Assembly: GCA_947462335.1 (NCBI GenBank)
Contig: OX381716.1
Location: forward strand, 2,414,438-2,478,437
Origin: Harmothoe impar
Taxonomy: Eukaryota > Annelida > Polychaeta > Phyllodocida > Polynoidae
Direction: 5' to 3'
DNA: 64,000 nucleotides
Below are positions 23,980-35,896 of the stretch, piece after piece. The translations under genes were made by a program, and so were the position numbers. Numbering within the stretch: the first letter of the stretch is position 1; each line of letters opens with the position of its first letter. A model generated the notes under the pieces. It was not told where the DNA came from. It made no database searches and saw only the letters and a program-made list of their open reading frames with translations.

Positions 23980-26900
23980 TGGTATTTTAAACACAGACCA
24001 TTGTGTTTTTAAAGAGAATAACTCTCCTTATTATAAGCCAGGAGGGGTTGACAACCACTCTCTGGTGTGCTGGATACTAGTATCCCCTTCCCAACAATAA
24101 CACTTTAATTGTTCATGGAACACCATGTTTCTTTTGTTAAAACGCTTCAACAAAAATCCATGATTGATACGGGCATTGAGAGCCGGGGTGGTTTTAAATT
24201 GGCGGCATTTGTCCCGGGCAGGAAGCGCCATTCATCACGCATCAATAATTAAAGCCGATTAACGGGACCAATTACCCGCTGATAGATACGGCGGCCATTA
24301 TTGAACAGGCGTCCAATCAGAACAAGGAACCATTGGTCCTACTCTGATTCAATGTTCATCTTTCAGAAGGAAAGATGGTGCTACTGTAAATTCTTGAGTA
24401 GAAGCTGCGGCTTGTATGAGAATCCTCCTTAGGTAGAGGTGTGACTCATGTACTCTGGGATCAATGTATCTTGTTTTGTAGATGTCTACATTTAGGATAG
24501 ATCCCTGTTTGAGGGGTCTATGGCATTTAGACACCAACTGTAGGGAGGCTATCTAAATGACATAGTCCCCGAGTTAATGGGATCTATCTGACTTAGAACC
24601 TGGTATATACTTGCTCTTTTATTACCTTTTAATTACCCTACGTGAAAGGCTGAATACCGCAGGGTCTATGGGGTATAGACATTTGTAAACCCTGCTCTCC
24701 CATTGGTCAATTCGAAATTCCAGGTTCTACAGCATCAGCTGACTCACCCCCCTTTTTTGCGTGTTGGGCAGCAGTCATGGTGTCTCAGAGACAACCAATG
24801 GTTGTGCAGTGTGGGTATGTTGGGGTCACCCTGGGAGAGAGTGCCTATAAGCCGCACCAATGATTATGGTGACTTTAGTACTGTATTATAGTAGCAAAAA
24901 ATCGCGTATATGTCAACCCTTGGCCTTGTCCTGACCATATAAGCCGCAACAGCGATCTGACTCATGTACTAGCCGTGGCTACTATGCAAGATTTTATGGT
25001 AGCTATTTCTTGCACTACGTATGGCCTTTATTGTCAGAATGCATGAACAGTAATCACGGCCGCTTTACAATGGTGACGCTGTATTGAGTTCCTATGCACG
25101 GGCCTGCAAACTGTGGGTTAGAGTGTGGGGGGGGGGGGGGAATAGGCCTACCGGTGGCCTATAGCTTCTTCCAGACCATCAGTCCCAGCCCCCGAGAATA
25201 GACTATATTCATCGCACAATCCTGGCCCCCGATACTTATAGAAAGTGCCCCCTTACCTTTTGAAGAAGCCATCGCCGACTGGTATCTTGGAATGAGAAGG
25301 AGCATTTTTGTTATTGATATATTCTGTTTAAAAAAAAAATTCATCAGAGTTCTGATCCATGTTTCTACTTCATCATTACCCACGGATAATATTTTACTTT
25401 AATTCAAATTCGACAATAGCTGTTTTTCTACAATATTCTAAAGATCGAAAAGAAAATATATTTAATCTTTAGAAGTATTTTTTCTATTTTATTTGAAAAC
25501 CTATCAGTTTTCTTACACTTCTTTTTAGAGGTTTTCCATTGCAGTAAGCGGTACCCTATGCATTTGGTATTACAAGTTCAGGTCATGTCAATAAGCCTAC
25601 GTACGAATCTGCCTACAGTGGCCCAAGAGGATCACTTCTTTTTTGGTAATATTGGTATCGCACATTCACTTCAGGTGACAGTACATGGATGAAGTTGAGT
25701 TTTAACGTTCAAGTCAAGTTTTTTTTTGCAATTGAAGGACATGTTCAATTTCAATTTTACAAAGATATTGACCCTTTTGGGCCACTGTATCTGCCACAGT
25801 ATGCGTCAGGTTTGATTGTGTCTACAATAAACCTGATTCTGTTTAGAGTTTACGTTGAAGCAGTAGAGACATGGGCTGATAACCACATAGTGCTGACATC
25901 AATGTACACATACCTGCTGACATTTCTACCGGATAGAGAAAGTCAGAGTCATTTATTATTAGCTGAGGCGAGGGGGCTTGCTGATTTTTCCCAAAATGGC
26001 AATTTTTTTCACCTCCCCCAACCACTATACTTGGATTTTGAAACATTCCCCCCATCCCTAATCCCATACGCCTGGAATCAAGTGTGGTTGCAAGTATTTA
26101 AATGGATCATTTTTATTCTCCCCCAGTTTGGAGGCTTTTATAGTTTTGCCCCCCCCCCCTTAAGTTAATAGTTTAGACCAGCAGCAGAGCTGTAAGCCTA
26201 CACAGACAGATGACACCAACAAGACCTTTACATACAAGAAGTACCTGGTACCCTGCTGTGTATGTGGCAGTATGAATGGCTGTTTGGAGTAGGGCAGACA
26301 GCGGGCGGGGCTGGGCTTTACTTTACCACACACTATAGGTCAGTCTGTGTACAACTCAAATCTCTTCCTTCTGTCTCAACACCATGAACCAATGTAGAAA
26401 TAAAGGGAGACTTGCTGCCTTGTTTTTTTGGTATGAGAAGATGCGGATTACCTTGAAAACTTACCTACACCATGCTTTTGACATTTTGACAACTATGAAT
26501 CGATTTGAATATTTCAAAGAAGATATGAAGAACAAATGATAATAGTGTTGATTATATTTTCATGCCCAAAACTGATCAAATTCCTGGGAACATTTTTTGA
26601 TGTATGGATACTGCAGTGTGTGATAGGACAAGTAGTACCCCTCTCCTCCCTTCTTACACAGAAGAGTTCCTAAGTTGTTGCAGAGTGTTATAATTATGAA
26701 GCTGTGCTGGGAGAGTGGTATAGACCAATGCAGCAAGACAGAGTGACTTTTTCCACAATAAAGATGTTTTTATAAAGGTTTTAGCAGAATCCTGAGTACA
26801 TTGACTGTGATGGCTGTTTGCAAACATCTCTTATTAAGAGATTCACAATTATCTTGCAAATACTGTATATTTGATTAGAATGCGGGGGTTTTGAGGTTAC

Positions 26901-27477
26901 AGACATGTATTTGGCAGTCATGCTTCTGAAAACTCTTCTGAAAAGTGGGAAAAGTCACCCTTCCTTGATGCATTGGACTATAGTTTGGCCCTCATCCATG
27001 CTGCCCTGCAGCCTATGGTAAAGCTGGAAACGGTCCAGTTAGAAAAAGGTGACCCATGAAAAAGCCGGCGGTAACGCTACACCAACACTTTCTGTGGGGG
27101 GCACATCCACTGAGACACCTCATCCATTCCCATCATGCACTGGGTGTGGCGGCCATTAGTCACGTGGTGTGGGGAGGGGTGGGGCAGCCACCTGTGGAGG
27201 GGGGAGTACTGGAAGAGGTGAAAACAGGGGGGGGGGGGCACTTTAAGTACCAGCTGCGAAACTACAGCCCCTTTATTTCAGGGTGAATATGGCAGTCCCA
27301 TTGACTTAACCAAGGAAGGCCTTATCTACCCTCGCTCATATTCCACAGCTTGTCAATTCATCAAAATTGTTGATTTAACCACTATAAATTAGCTTTTTCA
27401 GAGCAATTAAGTGGAATTTTGACGAATGTTATTATAATCCATGAAATAAACACAAAGGAACACTCATAGAATTCCCC
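23980..27477. other. No supported gene
   Basis: Contains a 159-codon plus-strand ORF (25689-26168) with no recognisable domain, AT-rich and ending in a C-run, judged spurious. G-runs lie at 25128-25140 and near 27230. A minus-strand ATGGCTTCTTCAAAAG|GTAAGG at 25272-25257 could be a micro first exon but is unsupported. Confidence 0.35.
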
Positions 27478-27525
27478 ACTGAGGGTTATTTCACTCGGTT
27501 TTAAGTCATGAAATAACCCTCAGTG
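27478..27525. repeat. Perfect 17-bp inverted repeat
   Basis: CACTGAGGGTTATTTCA at 27478-27494 and its exact complement at 27509-27525 are separated by 14 bases. Possibly a MITE core. Function unknown. Confidence 0.8.
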
Positions 27526-27810
27526 AATAACTCTACTCGTGCACCTTTTTCTAGTTATTTTGCCATTTGACAGCCCCTTGAAAATATGCATCATTTTCAC
27601 AGCCCCCTATTTTCTGAGAAGTTATATGACAGCCCACTTATGCCTCTTCCACTTTACATTACATTGTTTTGGAGTTATATAGATTACTCAAGCTGTGTAT
27701 GAAAAGTAATGGATCATTATTTCTATACAAATTGCGACATACCCTGCATCTGTTCTTTCCAGTTATCGACAGCCCCCTGTTTTTTCCTCAACACATTCAC
27801 AGCAACAGCT

Positions 27811-28017
27811 ACTGTAAATGTAGATATTTTTGTGTTCATAAATTATCGCGATTTTGCTAAAAAGTGCATTTTCGCATGTATTTAAATACACAATTTGTTG
27901 AAGATTGTAGTAGTATGTCTATACTGTATAAATTTTCGATCTGTACATAGTTTCACGGATTTTAAAAAGCTTCGAAAATTGTGAATGTGCAGTGCGAAAA
28001 TATCTACGTTTACAGTA
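27811..28017. mobile_element. MITE-like element, 207 bp, TACTGTAAA termini
   Basis: The terminal inverted repeats TACTGTAAATGTAGATATTT and its partner ending ATCTACGTTTACAGTA are about 24 bp and start and end with TA. The interior is AT-rich with no ORF. Ends are shared with the element at 13521-13732, implying one non-autonomous family. Confidence 0.7.
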
Positions 28018-28230
28018 TTTGTTGTTATTACCACAGTTGGTACCCAACCCTATACTGAGTACCCCCCCCCCCCCCCCCCCCAGGCGGAGGCTGGAGTTTG
28101 TCAGGGGTAGAGACGACTACAGTACAGCTATTCGGGCTTGTTACTGCAGTTAGTACCCATTCCTATACTGAGTACCCCCCCTAAGGCGGAGGCGGGGAGG
28201 GGGGTAGAGACGACTACAGAGACCCTCAGG
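28018..28230. repeat. Diverged ~120-bp tandem duplication with C-run
   Basis: Two copies of a segment reading CCTATACTGAGTACCCCC then GGCGGAGGC then GTAGAGACGACTACAG. The first contains a C-run of about 20. Confidence 0.75.
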
Positions 28231-28357
28231 TGTGAAGGGAAGATGTGAAGCAGAAGAAAGGATCGCTGATCGTTTAGGTGCCTGCCCAGGTGTACCCCAG
28301 TACGCTCTGGGAAATGTGTCTATACACCTTTTTGCAGCCAATTCTAACACATTTTTT

Positions 28358-28560
28358 TGTAACACACTACATTCTTGCCAATAGTCTGTTGATCTCAAAA
28401 GTGTGTTACTCTTTAGATGCATGTTCCAGCAACACACATATTTAAGTATGTATCCCATACTACAAAAGAAAAGTGTGTTGCGGGAATATGTATGAGGAGT
28501 AACACATAGATTTCTAACACACTTTTGAGATAAACACACTTTTGGCAAAGAATGTATATG
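28358..28560. repeat. Foldback repeat, AACACACTTTTGAGAT arms
   Basis: Arms at about 28370-28409 and 28515-28557 are inverted copies sharing TAACACACTTTTGAGAT. Related phrases recur at 28328 and 29135, so the family is dispersed locally. The 144-codon minus-strand ORF across it (28150-28584) is judged spurious. Confidence 0.6.
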
Positions 28561-29266
28561 TTTTTTCCCCCAGCGCTGAATCATGCAATTATGTGGATTA
28601 GAAAAGTACAGGTATTCTCAGAATATTTGGAAAAAAACTTTTCAAAAACCCTGTATGTTCCCCAACAGTAAAGGGAAAATATCCATCAAAGAATGTATAT
28701 ATATATGTGTTAAAAGTAGCTGCAAAATTGTGTTAAAAAGGGTGTAAATGTAACACTATTTCCTAGAGTGCACTTTTGATAGACAGAGGATCAGGGTACC
28801 AACAGCCATATACCCCACAGAAAATTCCCTGCGATGGATTCTGCACATTTTGCTGATGCGTAGATCTCAGTGACTCTATCTTGTTTGGACAAATGGAGGA
28901 GTTTGGTTCAGGGGCCTTGTCTAGACCTCTCAGTATCCTTGATGAATTAAGCATTTAACATGAATGGTTTCCAAGCCAAGTGTTTACATGGTATGAGAAC
29001 CTTGGGTTGGTGAGTCAGATTTGTTTCAACCCTTGTGTATAATATATACAAGAGGGTTGGTTACACATTGACAGACGAGATACGTCAATGCCCAGGAAGA
29101 AATACACCCTAAAACCAGTGTGTTATGTTTAAGCACATTATTGTCATATTTTTTGCAGCCACTTTTAACACATCTTTTGGTAGCAACCACTCACTAAACA
29201 CCTTTGGCCAAAGATCTCATACGTTCACTGTAAAAAGTTGGTTGCCATTTTTGTAGGTGTACAGTA
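28561..29266. other. No gene seen
   Basis: Anonymous, with fragments of the AACACACTTTT repeat family. Confidence 0.35.
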
Positions 29267-29412
29267 GATTCTACTGTAGGTGTACAGCTTTTTGTCAGTA
29301 AACAATAGAATCTACTGTAAATCTACAGTGGATTCTGCTGTAGATCTACAGTAGATTCTGCTGTAGATCTAGAGTAGATTCTCCTGTAGATCTACAGTAG
29401 ATTCTGCTGTGT
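29267..29412. repeat. ~24-bp palindromic minisatellite
   Basis: About six copies of ATTCTGCTGTAGATCTACAG with variations. Each unit contains the palindrome CTGTAGATCTACAG. Confidence 0.85.
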
Positions 29413-30395
29413 ACCTACACTAACTATATGCATGTTGCCGCAACACACATCTCATAGGGTGGACCCATTGCCTGGTGTTGATTAATTGGTCTTTCATCTC
29501 AAGGTCAAAGATCAGCTCAGCACCATGGAACAAAAGGTTCTTCATTGACAAATCTGACATCCGCAAAAAGACCCATGTGTAACTGCGCTGTTTTCATTGG
29601 CTTGTCATTTGTTTACCTTGACTACGGGCTGTGGGTTGTCTTGGTTACTGACTGTGATTGGCTGACAGCCGCCATCTTGAATACCAACAACACCTGGCAC
29701 TGATTTGACGAGCATGCACAGTGGGCTGTGTACGTGCACACAACATCAAAGATGAGGTCACCTGGGGGTTTTCCCATCAATCAATCACTGTCAACGTAGC
29801 CCTCTCCTCGCCGTAGTACTACGGGCTATCCTGATAAAACTGTTGTTTTCATTTGGTTGTCATTTGTTTGTATTGGCATACACTCAAATTCAACAAGGAG
29901 AACGAGTATCAGTTTTTCCTCATATTGGCATTGCTCGTAAAACATTGGTACATAGAGGAAGAGGGCACCGTTTAAATACTCCTTCCTACTATTACCGTAA
30001 AGGGGAGTATTAAGTCTTTTCCCAGTGCGCCTTCTCATTGGAATATGTAATTCATTTGTATTATGGAGAGGATCTTCTCAACCTTTACCTTATAGATAAT
30101 TCTTAAGCATGTATTGCAAAAGTGCCTACATTAGATAGTGTAGCACTGAAATATAGCAACAGGGTGCCCAAGTGAGCCTATATGCTTGCTGCTCTCCAAC
30201 TAATTTTCGTTTTTATTCTATTTCGTAAACATCTGTTGAGAATACCATCAGGACATTTACGTAGTTGAGAGAGGAGTCAGAGAAGGACTACAGATCTCCT
30301 GACAAGACTTCCTCATTAGCACCTGGCACTTGCTGCTAGCTGTAGACGCTGCTGCCAGGCAGACAGAAAGCCTTTAACCCTTTAACCCTTTGAGG
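29413..30395. other. No gene seen
   Basis: Anonymous. A YY1-like GCCGCCATCTTG occurs near 29668 without a nearby supported exon. Confidence 0.35.
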
Positions 30396-30700
30396 ATGGC
30401 AAAATCCATAGATGCATTATGCCCTTTGTTGTTGCATGAATGTAGCCCTTGCAAGTAACTCGCCAGAGCTACATTCATACATCATGCCAACCCTATTGGG
30501 GTGAGACACTCCTGAAGGGTCAGCATGATGCACCAATGCAGCACTGGTAAATTATTTGCTGGAGCTTCATTGATGCATTATGACAACAAATGTCGTATGT
30601 TAGCGACATCGGCTTAAGGATGGCATTTCCCTAAAAGATGACATTTGTCGCCATATTGCACCAATGCAGCCCCAGCGGGTATCTTGCTAGTGCTATATTG
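30396..30700. repeat. GCATGATGC palindromic repeats (E)
   Basis: Two adjacent palindrome units of the dispersed family, with GTCAGCATGATGCACCAATG at about 30519 and complementary GCATTATGACAAC near 30576, plus flanking AAGGGT/ACCCT half-sites. Confidence 0.7.
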
Positions 30701-32727
30701 GTGAAGACTATACAGGACTCTACAGGAGTAGCTGCAGAGAGTTACCATTTTGTAATGGCATTCCACTAAGTACATATCTAACAACACTCATTAGTTCTAC
30801 ACCTGACCCCTCGTAATGATTAGGCTTAGCTCATGAGTATACTGAGTGTGTGAATGAACATTTTACATGACATCTATCAAGTTCCTATTCAAAACTAGGT
30901 TAGGATGATTATACTGTGACCATTTTCTGTCTGGACATTAACCATCATGACATTAAAATCCTGAATCTAAGGTATTTACAATGCAGAATGTGAATGATGA
31001 ATGTGAATGAAAATAGTTTCTTCTTCTAGAAATGTCCAAACACTTGTTCCGAGCTTGGCAATGCCAGAGGGTGCAGACCAGAGGAAATTGGCAACTGAGA
31101 CGTTAATGCAGCTGGAAGTGGATCCAAAACAAAAAAAGGCCCGATGACAACGGATATAAAACCAATTTACTCAATGAAACGAATTTCCTTGGCAAAAAGG
31201 TTGGCACAGGAAATAGATCAATTCCTGTTTCATGGCATTGCCCAGGCTATTTTCTTTTACTTTAGAAAAGATATTCAGGTTCATGGTATGGGAGTTGTTT
31301 ATCTTTTTGGAGGAATTGGCTATTAAAAGGAAATGGATATTCTATAGCTAAGAAGTAAGAAATACACTTTTTGGTACCATTTAGTCACGCTTTTGTATTG
31401 TTTCAATAAATTGCATTCCCCATATCAACATGATATAAATGCTTGTTGAATTATGGGCAGTCAGTTATTGATTTAGTCACAAAAGTTTGCCTACATGGCT
31501 GACAGTTCAGATATATATATGATTCACAACAACCAACTTCAATTCCCTCTAATCCATCAGGGAGATGGATATACCATAGGAAAAATCCATATCAGCGAAC
31601 ACAATCATGAATAAATATAGAAAAAGATGCCCAACCATTCACATTGTGTGATTCCCTGTGAGCCATGGGGAATCCAATAGTTGCATCACAAACCACGGTC
31701 ATAACCCCACAACACACAGAGCACAAAGTCATACCTCCACTGTGCCCACATGTAAAATGATAAATGCCGGGGCTCATGGTGCCATAGGCATTTGGTATGT
31801 GGACACCAGAAAGGTCCTAAATCCCAGAGCATTACTGAACAAAGCAGCAATATAAAAGCATCCAATGCTTAGTGTCACTGGCAGAAGGGCTGCTGATTTT
31901 TGGCGTGGCAGGCACTGAATACATATATATTCCAGCATTGATCGGTATTATAAATACTAGATCCAGATTGGTTGCACTTTTATGAGTTTTTGTTTCATCA
32001 GGAAGGCTTTGAGCTAAGTTAATGTTTATGTACTTTTATTTGCACAAAGTGATTTTCAAAAATACAATTACATTCATCAAAATGATATATCTTGCGTATG
32101 GGTCATTAATGATGCCAAGGGGTTTTAATGAGTAAAGAACATTCTAGTACCATTGTGAATAATTAAGATATTTCATCATATTTCTGCATGTAAACATAAT
32201 TGTTCCTGAAATGTATCCTCTCTATATCACCAGGAGATTTACAATTTAGCAAGCAAATGTCTTTACAAAGCTACTTATGTCAGTGCTTGATACATGATCT
32301 GTCTTCATAGATCCCTGAGCTGAATGAAGCCTGACAGTGTCTGTAGAACCAAATTATTCATGATTGATGTCAGACCTTCCAGTGTCGCCTTGAATCAGTC
32401 AGATACACATAAAGGGCCCCACAGTAAAAGGAGTACCACTGATCATCAGAGCTAATCACCACTTATATGCTAGTTCCTTGCAGACACAAAACCGATTGGC
32501 TGACAACTGTTGTTGAATAGCTCAGCTTATATGGAAGTCTCATCAACATTCATCAGCAACACTGAATCATACTGGAATAATGTGTTCAAATACAACAACT
32601 ACTTTTCCAAAACAGTTATTTCTCGAGATATTTTGAAGAATATAAATCATTCTGTAACAAAGACCTATAAAAATTATATATGTATGCCTTATAAAGTAGC
32701 TGGAATAAGCAAATATCTATCTAAAAA
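30701..32727. other. No gene seen
   Basis: AT-rich anonymous sequence. Short ORFs on either strand (31144, 31592, 31658) have no recognisable features. Confidence 0.35.
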
Positions 32728-33305
32728 TGTCTGCACTCGAACGCTACATGAGCATCAAGCACTGACAGCAGCAGATAATGAAGAGAGTTGCTATTCAATC
32801 CCTGTTCATGCACCTTGGTATTACATTGTTCTCAATTGATCAAATAGTTAGATCCAAATTCATCACATTCATTTTAATCATACTCCATAATGCAGCTAGT
32901 GTAAATGTCTGCCTGAAGCTGTCTGCACTCTAACAATGCATGGTCAACAAGCTCTAACATCAGCAGATAATGAAAAGTAGTTGCTGCAGGCATTGAGGAT
33001 TCAATGTTTTTTCATCTTACCCATACTTCAGTTACCCATTCAGCATGTGTGTATTGCTGAATTAGAGTATGTATTACACAGTTCTCAATTGATGTCAATT
33101 AGTAAGATCCAAATTCATTTAAGTCATGCCTCATAATGTAGCTGAATTCGTGAATGTCTGTCTGAAGCTGTCTGCACTCCAACAATGCATGGACAACAAG
33201 CACTGACATCAGCAGATAGTAAAGAGGGAGTTGCTACAGGTGGTGAGCATTCAATCTCTTTTCATCTCCTAAGCACCTTGCTATTCCACTGTTCTCCAAA
33301 GATAT
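32728..33305. repeat. Diverged ~190-245-bp tandem repeat, three copies
   Basis: The phrase GTCTGCACTC (C/T/G)AAC...CAAGC...ACATCAGCAGATA occurs at about 32731, 32922 and 33167, with alignable sequence between. The ORFs here (32510-32839 and 33185-33457) arise in the repeat. Confidence 0.75.
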
Positions 33306-34005
33306 CAAATAAATCAATTAGAATTCAACAGATCACATTTAATGGCAGTTTCATGAATCAATTTCCATACATTAATGTTCCAATCCGTGTGTGCATGTTG
33401 CTGAGTTTGCATAAATCCTTAATGTCCAGCACTTTGCTGCGCGCCTGTTCTGCTTAAGGCAGGATGTAGGCACCTATCAGCCTAATTTACTCTGCGTGAC
33501 AGAAACCTATTGCCATGTCAGAGGAATGTACAATAATCACAAGTTATGAAGGAATCACAAGTTACATCACGCAATGACAAAGGCTTCTACCAGGCTCCAT
33601 AGCCTGACACATTCATAATGCGTCAGGTAACTGTTGTACTGAGAACACAAGGCCTGTTCTGTAATGTGGTCTTGAACAGTACAGCTACAACAGGGCATTG
33701 TTTGCCAGTGGAATCTAGGATGTTACACTAATTAACTTTAGAGAATGTATTGGATTAGAATCTAACAGGGTTCTTTCATGACTATGCACCACAATATACT
33801 GAATACAGGGCTGTGACTGTGGCTTACACCATGACTAAATACCTTGATTCTGTTGTATGTGTTTGATACCCAGCAGTATTCCCGCCAAGTGTGATATAAT
33901 GTGTCATTAATCATCGCTGGACTTGAAGCTGTTGATGCCTTCATGTAGTATGCCCAGCTTTATAAGGAAAGCATTGTACTCAAATGTAGTATGTGTTTTA
34001 TCAAC
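33306..34005. other. No gene seen
   Basis: Anonymous sequence. Confidence 0.35.
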
Positions 34006-34100
34006 ATGATGAATTATCCTACACTAATGCATCATGCTGAATGGTGGTTGTGATGCACCAATGCAGTGTTGACGGCATGACAACAAGTGAAACAGCCTGA
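34006..34100. repeat. GCATGATGC palindromic repeat (F)
   Basis: A short, diverged unit: CTAATGCATCATGCTGAATG followed by GTGATGCACCAATGCAG. Confidence 0.55.
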
Positions 34101-34557
34101 AGTATTAAAGTGTTAAATCTAGCAGTATATAGTGTTCCACATCTGGCTGAATTGTGAGTGTGTTTGCACTTAATGACCTCAAGGGTCCCCATAAAAAAGT
34201 GTTTTACAAAATATTGAGTTTGGCACCAGTGTTGTCATGGAAACCCACTCTTGACCAATTTATACACTTTTCAATCTTTTTTTAAAAAGTATTTATTGGG
34301 TCTAATGGCTATAAATAGCCAAACCTAGACTTAGGCGCATTGCCTTTCTGCCGTCCGTACCCCTATCTATTTTACATCAGTTGTTAGACGGTCTTTACAT
34401 AAATCATGACAAGCTATGGAGAACATTGTATCACGAATACTTCATGTAATATATGAATATATCAGATAAATCATATCATGTACGTACATTGTAATATATT
34501 ATATAGAAAAAGATGAGATGAGATGAGGGATGAGACATAGTAAGTTGAGTGACATTT
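34101..34557. other. Probable 3' flank / UTR of the minus-strand LINE
   Basis: AT-rich sequence immediately downstream (minus sense) of the LINE stop codon at 34558, with a short GAGATGA repeat near 34511-34530. The 3' end of the LINE is not defined. Confidence 0.4.
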
Positions 34558-35385
34558 TTACACCATGAAGCAGTTTGGGTAGTCGCGTTTGATGGCTAGC
34601 TTGAATTCCCTCAAGGACTCAAGAAGCGTGTAGGAGGGTTTAAGGTTATTCCATTTATCAATGGCCCTATAAAGGGCACTTTTTGTCACTATTGGTTTAA
34701 GGCTACGTATGGCCCTAAGCCTATTTCCTAAATGTCTACGTGTAGGTATGTTGCGTACATCAAGCATGTCAGGCAGTTTTGACAATGAAAAAGCATAATA
34801 AAGGAGGTGAATGTCACGTCTATGATTAAGGTAAAGGCAACCACTCTTCGTGTGCAATTCATCTGTATTGTAAATTGGATTTTCCTCGAGCTTGACCTCA
34901 TATACAGTCCGTAGGCCTTTATTTTGGAGCAATTGTAGCTCCCAATTTTCACCTTTTTTACCTCTGTCCCAGATGAAGTCTCCATAGTCGAATGATGGTA
35001 TCACCATGGCTTTATATATGCTTAGGGCGCTGGCACTATCAACATGTGTTCTTATTTTTCCCAGCTCATTAACTTTATGTCTTATGTTGGACATTGCTTG
35101 TTTCCTATGATTAATGAACGATAGCTGAGGGTCCAGTGCGATACCCAGATATGGGAAAGTGTAACATCTAGATAAAGTGACATTATTCATAATAAATACA
35201 GGGTTATCATTATTTATATTGTTATAAACCATCCATTGAGTCTTATTTTCATTCACTGTAAGACTATGCTCCTTACACCATACTGACAGTTTATCAAGAC
35301 ACATTTGCATTTGATTAGGATTAGTTACAGATATGACGGCATCATCAGCGGATAGTACAATGTGAAAATTATCAATTAAAGGCAA
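34558..35385 (-). pseudogene. LINE reverse transcriptase, C-terminal part
   Basis: About 275 codons, open from the element 1 junction to a stop at 34558. Near the start it carries the RT palm box as LSADDAVI, with Ser where the family usually has Tyr or Phe before ADD. It continues with LSVWCKEHSLTVNENKTQ and YLGIALDPQLSF, the usual RT palm/thumb segments of non-LTR elements, then a C-terminal region of Lys/Arg-rich helices. It is the continuation of the RT in 45876-47283 and has no start codon of its own. Certain as RT; the clade is not assigned. Confidence 0.9.
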
Positions 35386-35387
35386 AG
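35382..35387. repeat. Target-site duplication of element 1, left copy (GCAAAG)
   Basis: Six bases directly before the left terminus and identical to 45870-45875. Six bp is the usual duplication length for Polinton/Maverick integration. Confidence 0.92.
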
Positions 35388-35808
35388 AGTAGTATAGTAT
35401 GTATCGGAACGGGACTATAGTTAACTACTGTTTATTACTCAATCGATATGCAGCCAATCAGAGGCCGCCATTTGGTCACGTGACCCGTTGCCATGGTAAC
35501 GTGACCTACTAAGGGCTCTCAGCCAATCAGAAGCCAGCATTCTGGGTGACCTACTGACCTACTTAGAAGCTCTCAGCCAATCAGAGGCCGGCATTCTGGT
35601 AACCATGGTAACGTGACCTACTTACGTCACGTGACCTACTTAGGCTCAGCCAATCAGAAGCCGGCATTCTGGTAACTAGGGTAACGTGACCTACTTAGGG
35701 TTTTGTTTGTAAACAACACCACGTGGCTCTCTTGTTTGTAAACAACACCACGTGACAAGTGACTGTTTGTAAACAAACAACTTATATATAGAAAATAAAA
35801 ACAACAAG
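35388..35808 (+). repeat. Element 1 left terminal inverted repeat
   Basis: About 421 bp matching 45429-45869 in inverse orientation with few mismatches. It contains four CCAAT boxes (AGCCAATCAG), several CACGTG E-boxes, three TGTTTGTAAACA forkhead-type palindromes (35704, 35733, 35764) and a TATA-like TATATATAG at 35783-35791 pointing into the element. Confidence 0.93.
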
Positions 35809-35896
35809 TTCCATGTTATGTTAAAATTATATTTTCAAAAAAAAAGCACATCTGTTACAGCGTCTATGTGTAACTACGCGCGTTCTCATTCAAACA
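35809..35896. other. AT-rich spacer inside element 1
   Basis: A short spacer between the left TIR and the minus-strand Ala-rich ORF. No motif stands out. Confidence 0.4.

Noticed and set aside
25257..25272. 16-nt first exon (ATGGCTTCTTCAAAAG|GTAAGG)
   Set aside because: Too short to judge; chance occurrence is likely in 64 kb.
25689..26168. 159-codon ORF
   Set aside because: No domain, AT-rich composition, ends in a C-run; no promoter or splice context, and a shadow ORF exists on the other strand.
28150..28584. 144-codon minus-strand ORF
   Set aside because: Spans foldback and duplicated repeats and has no recognisable domain.
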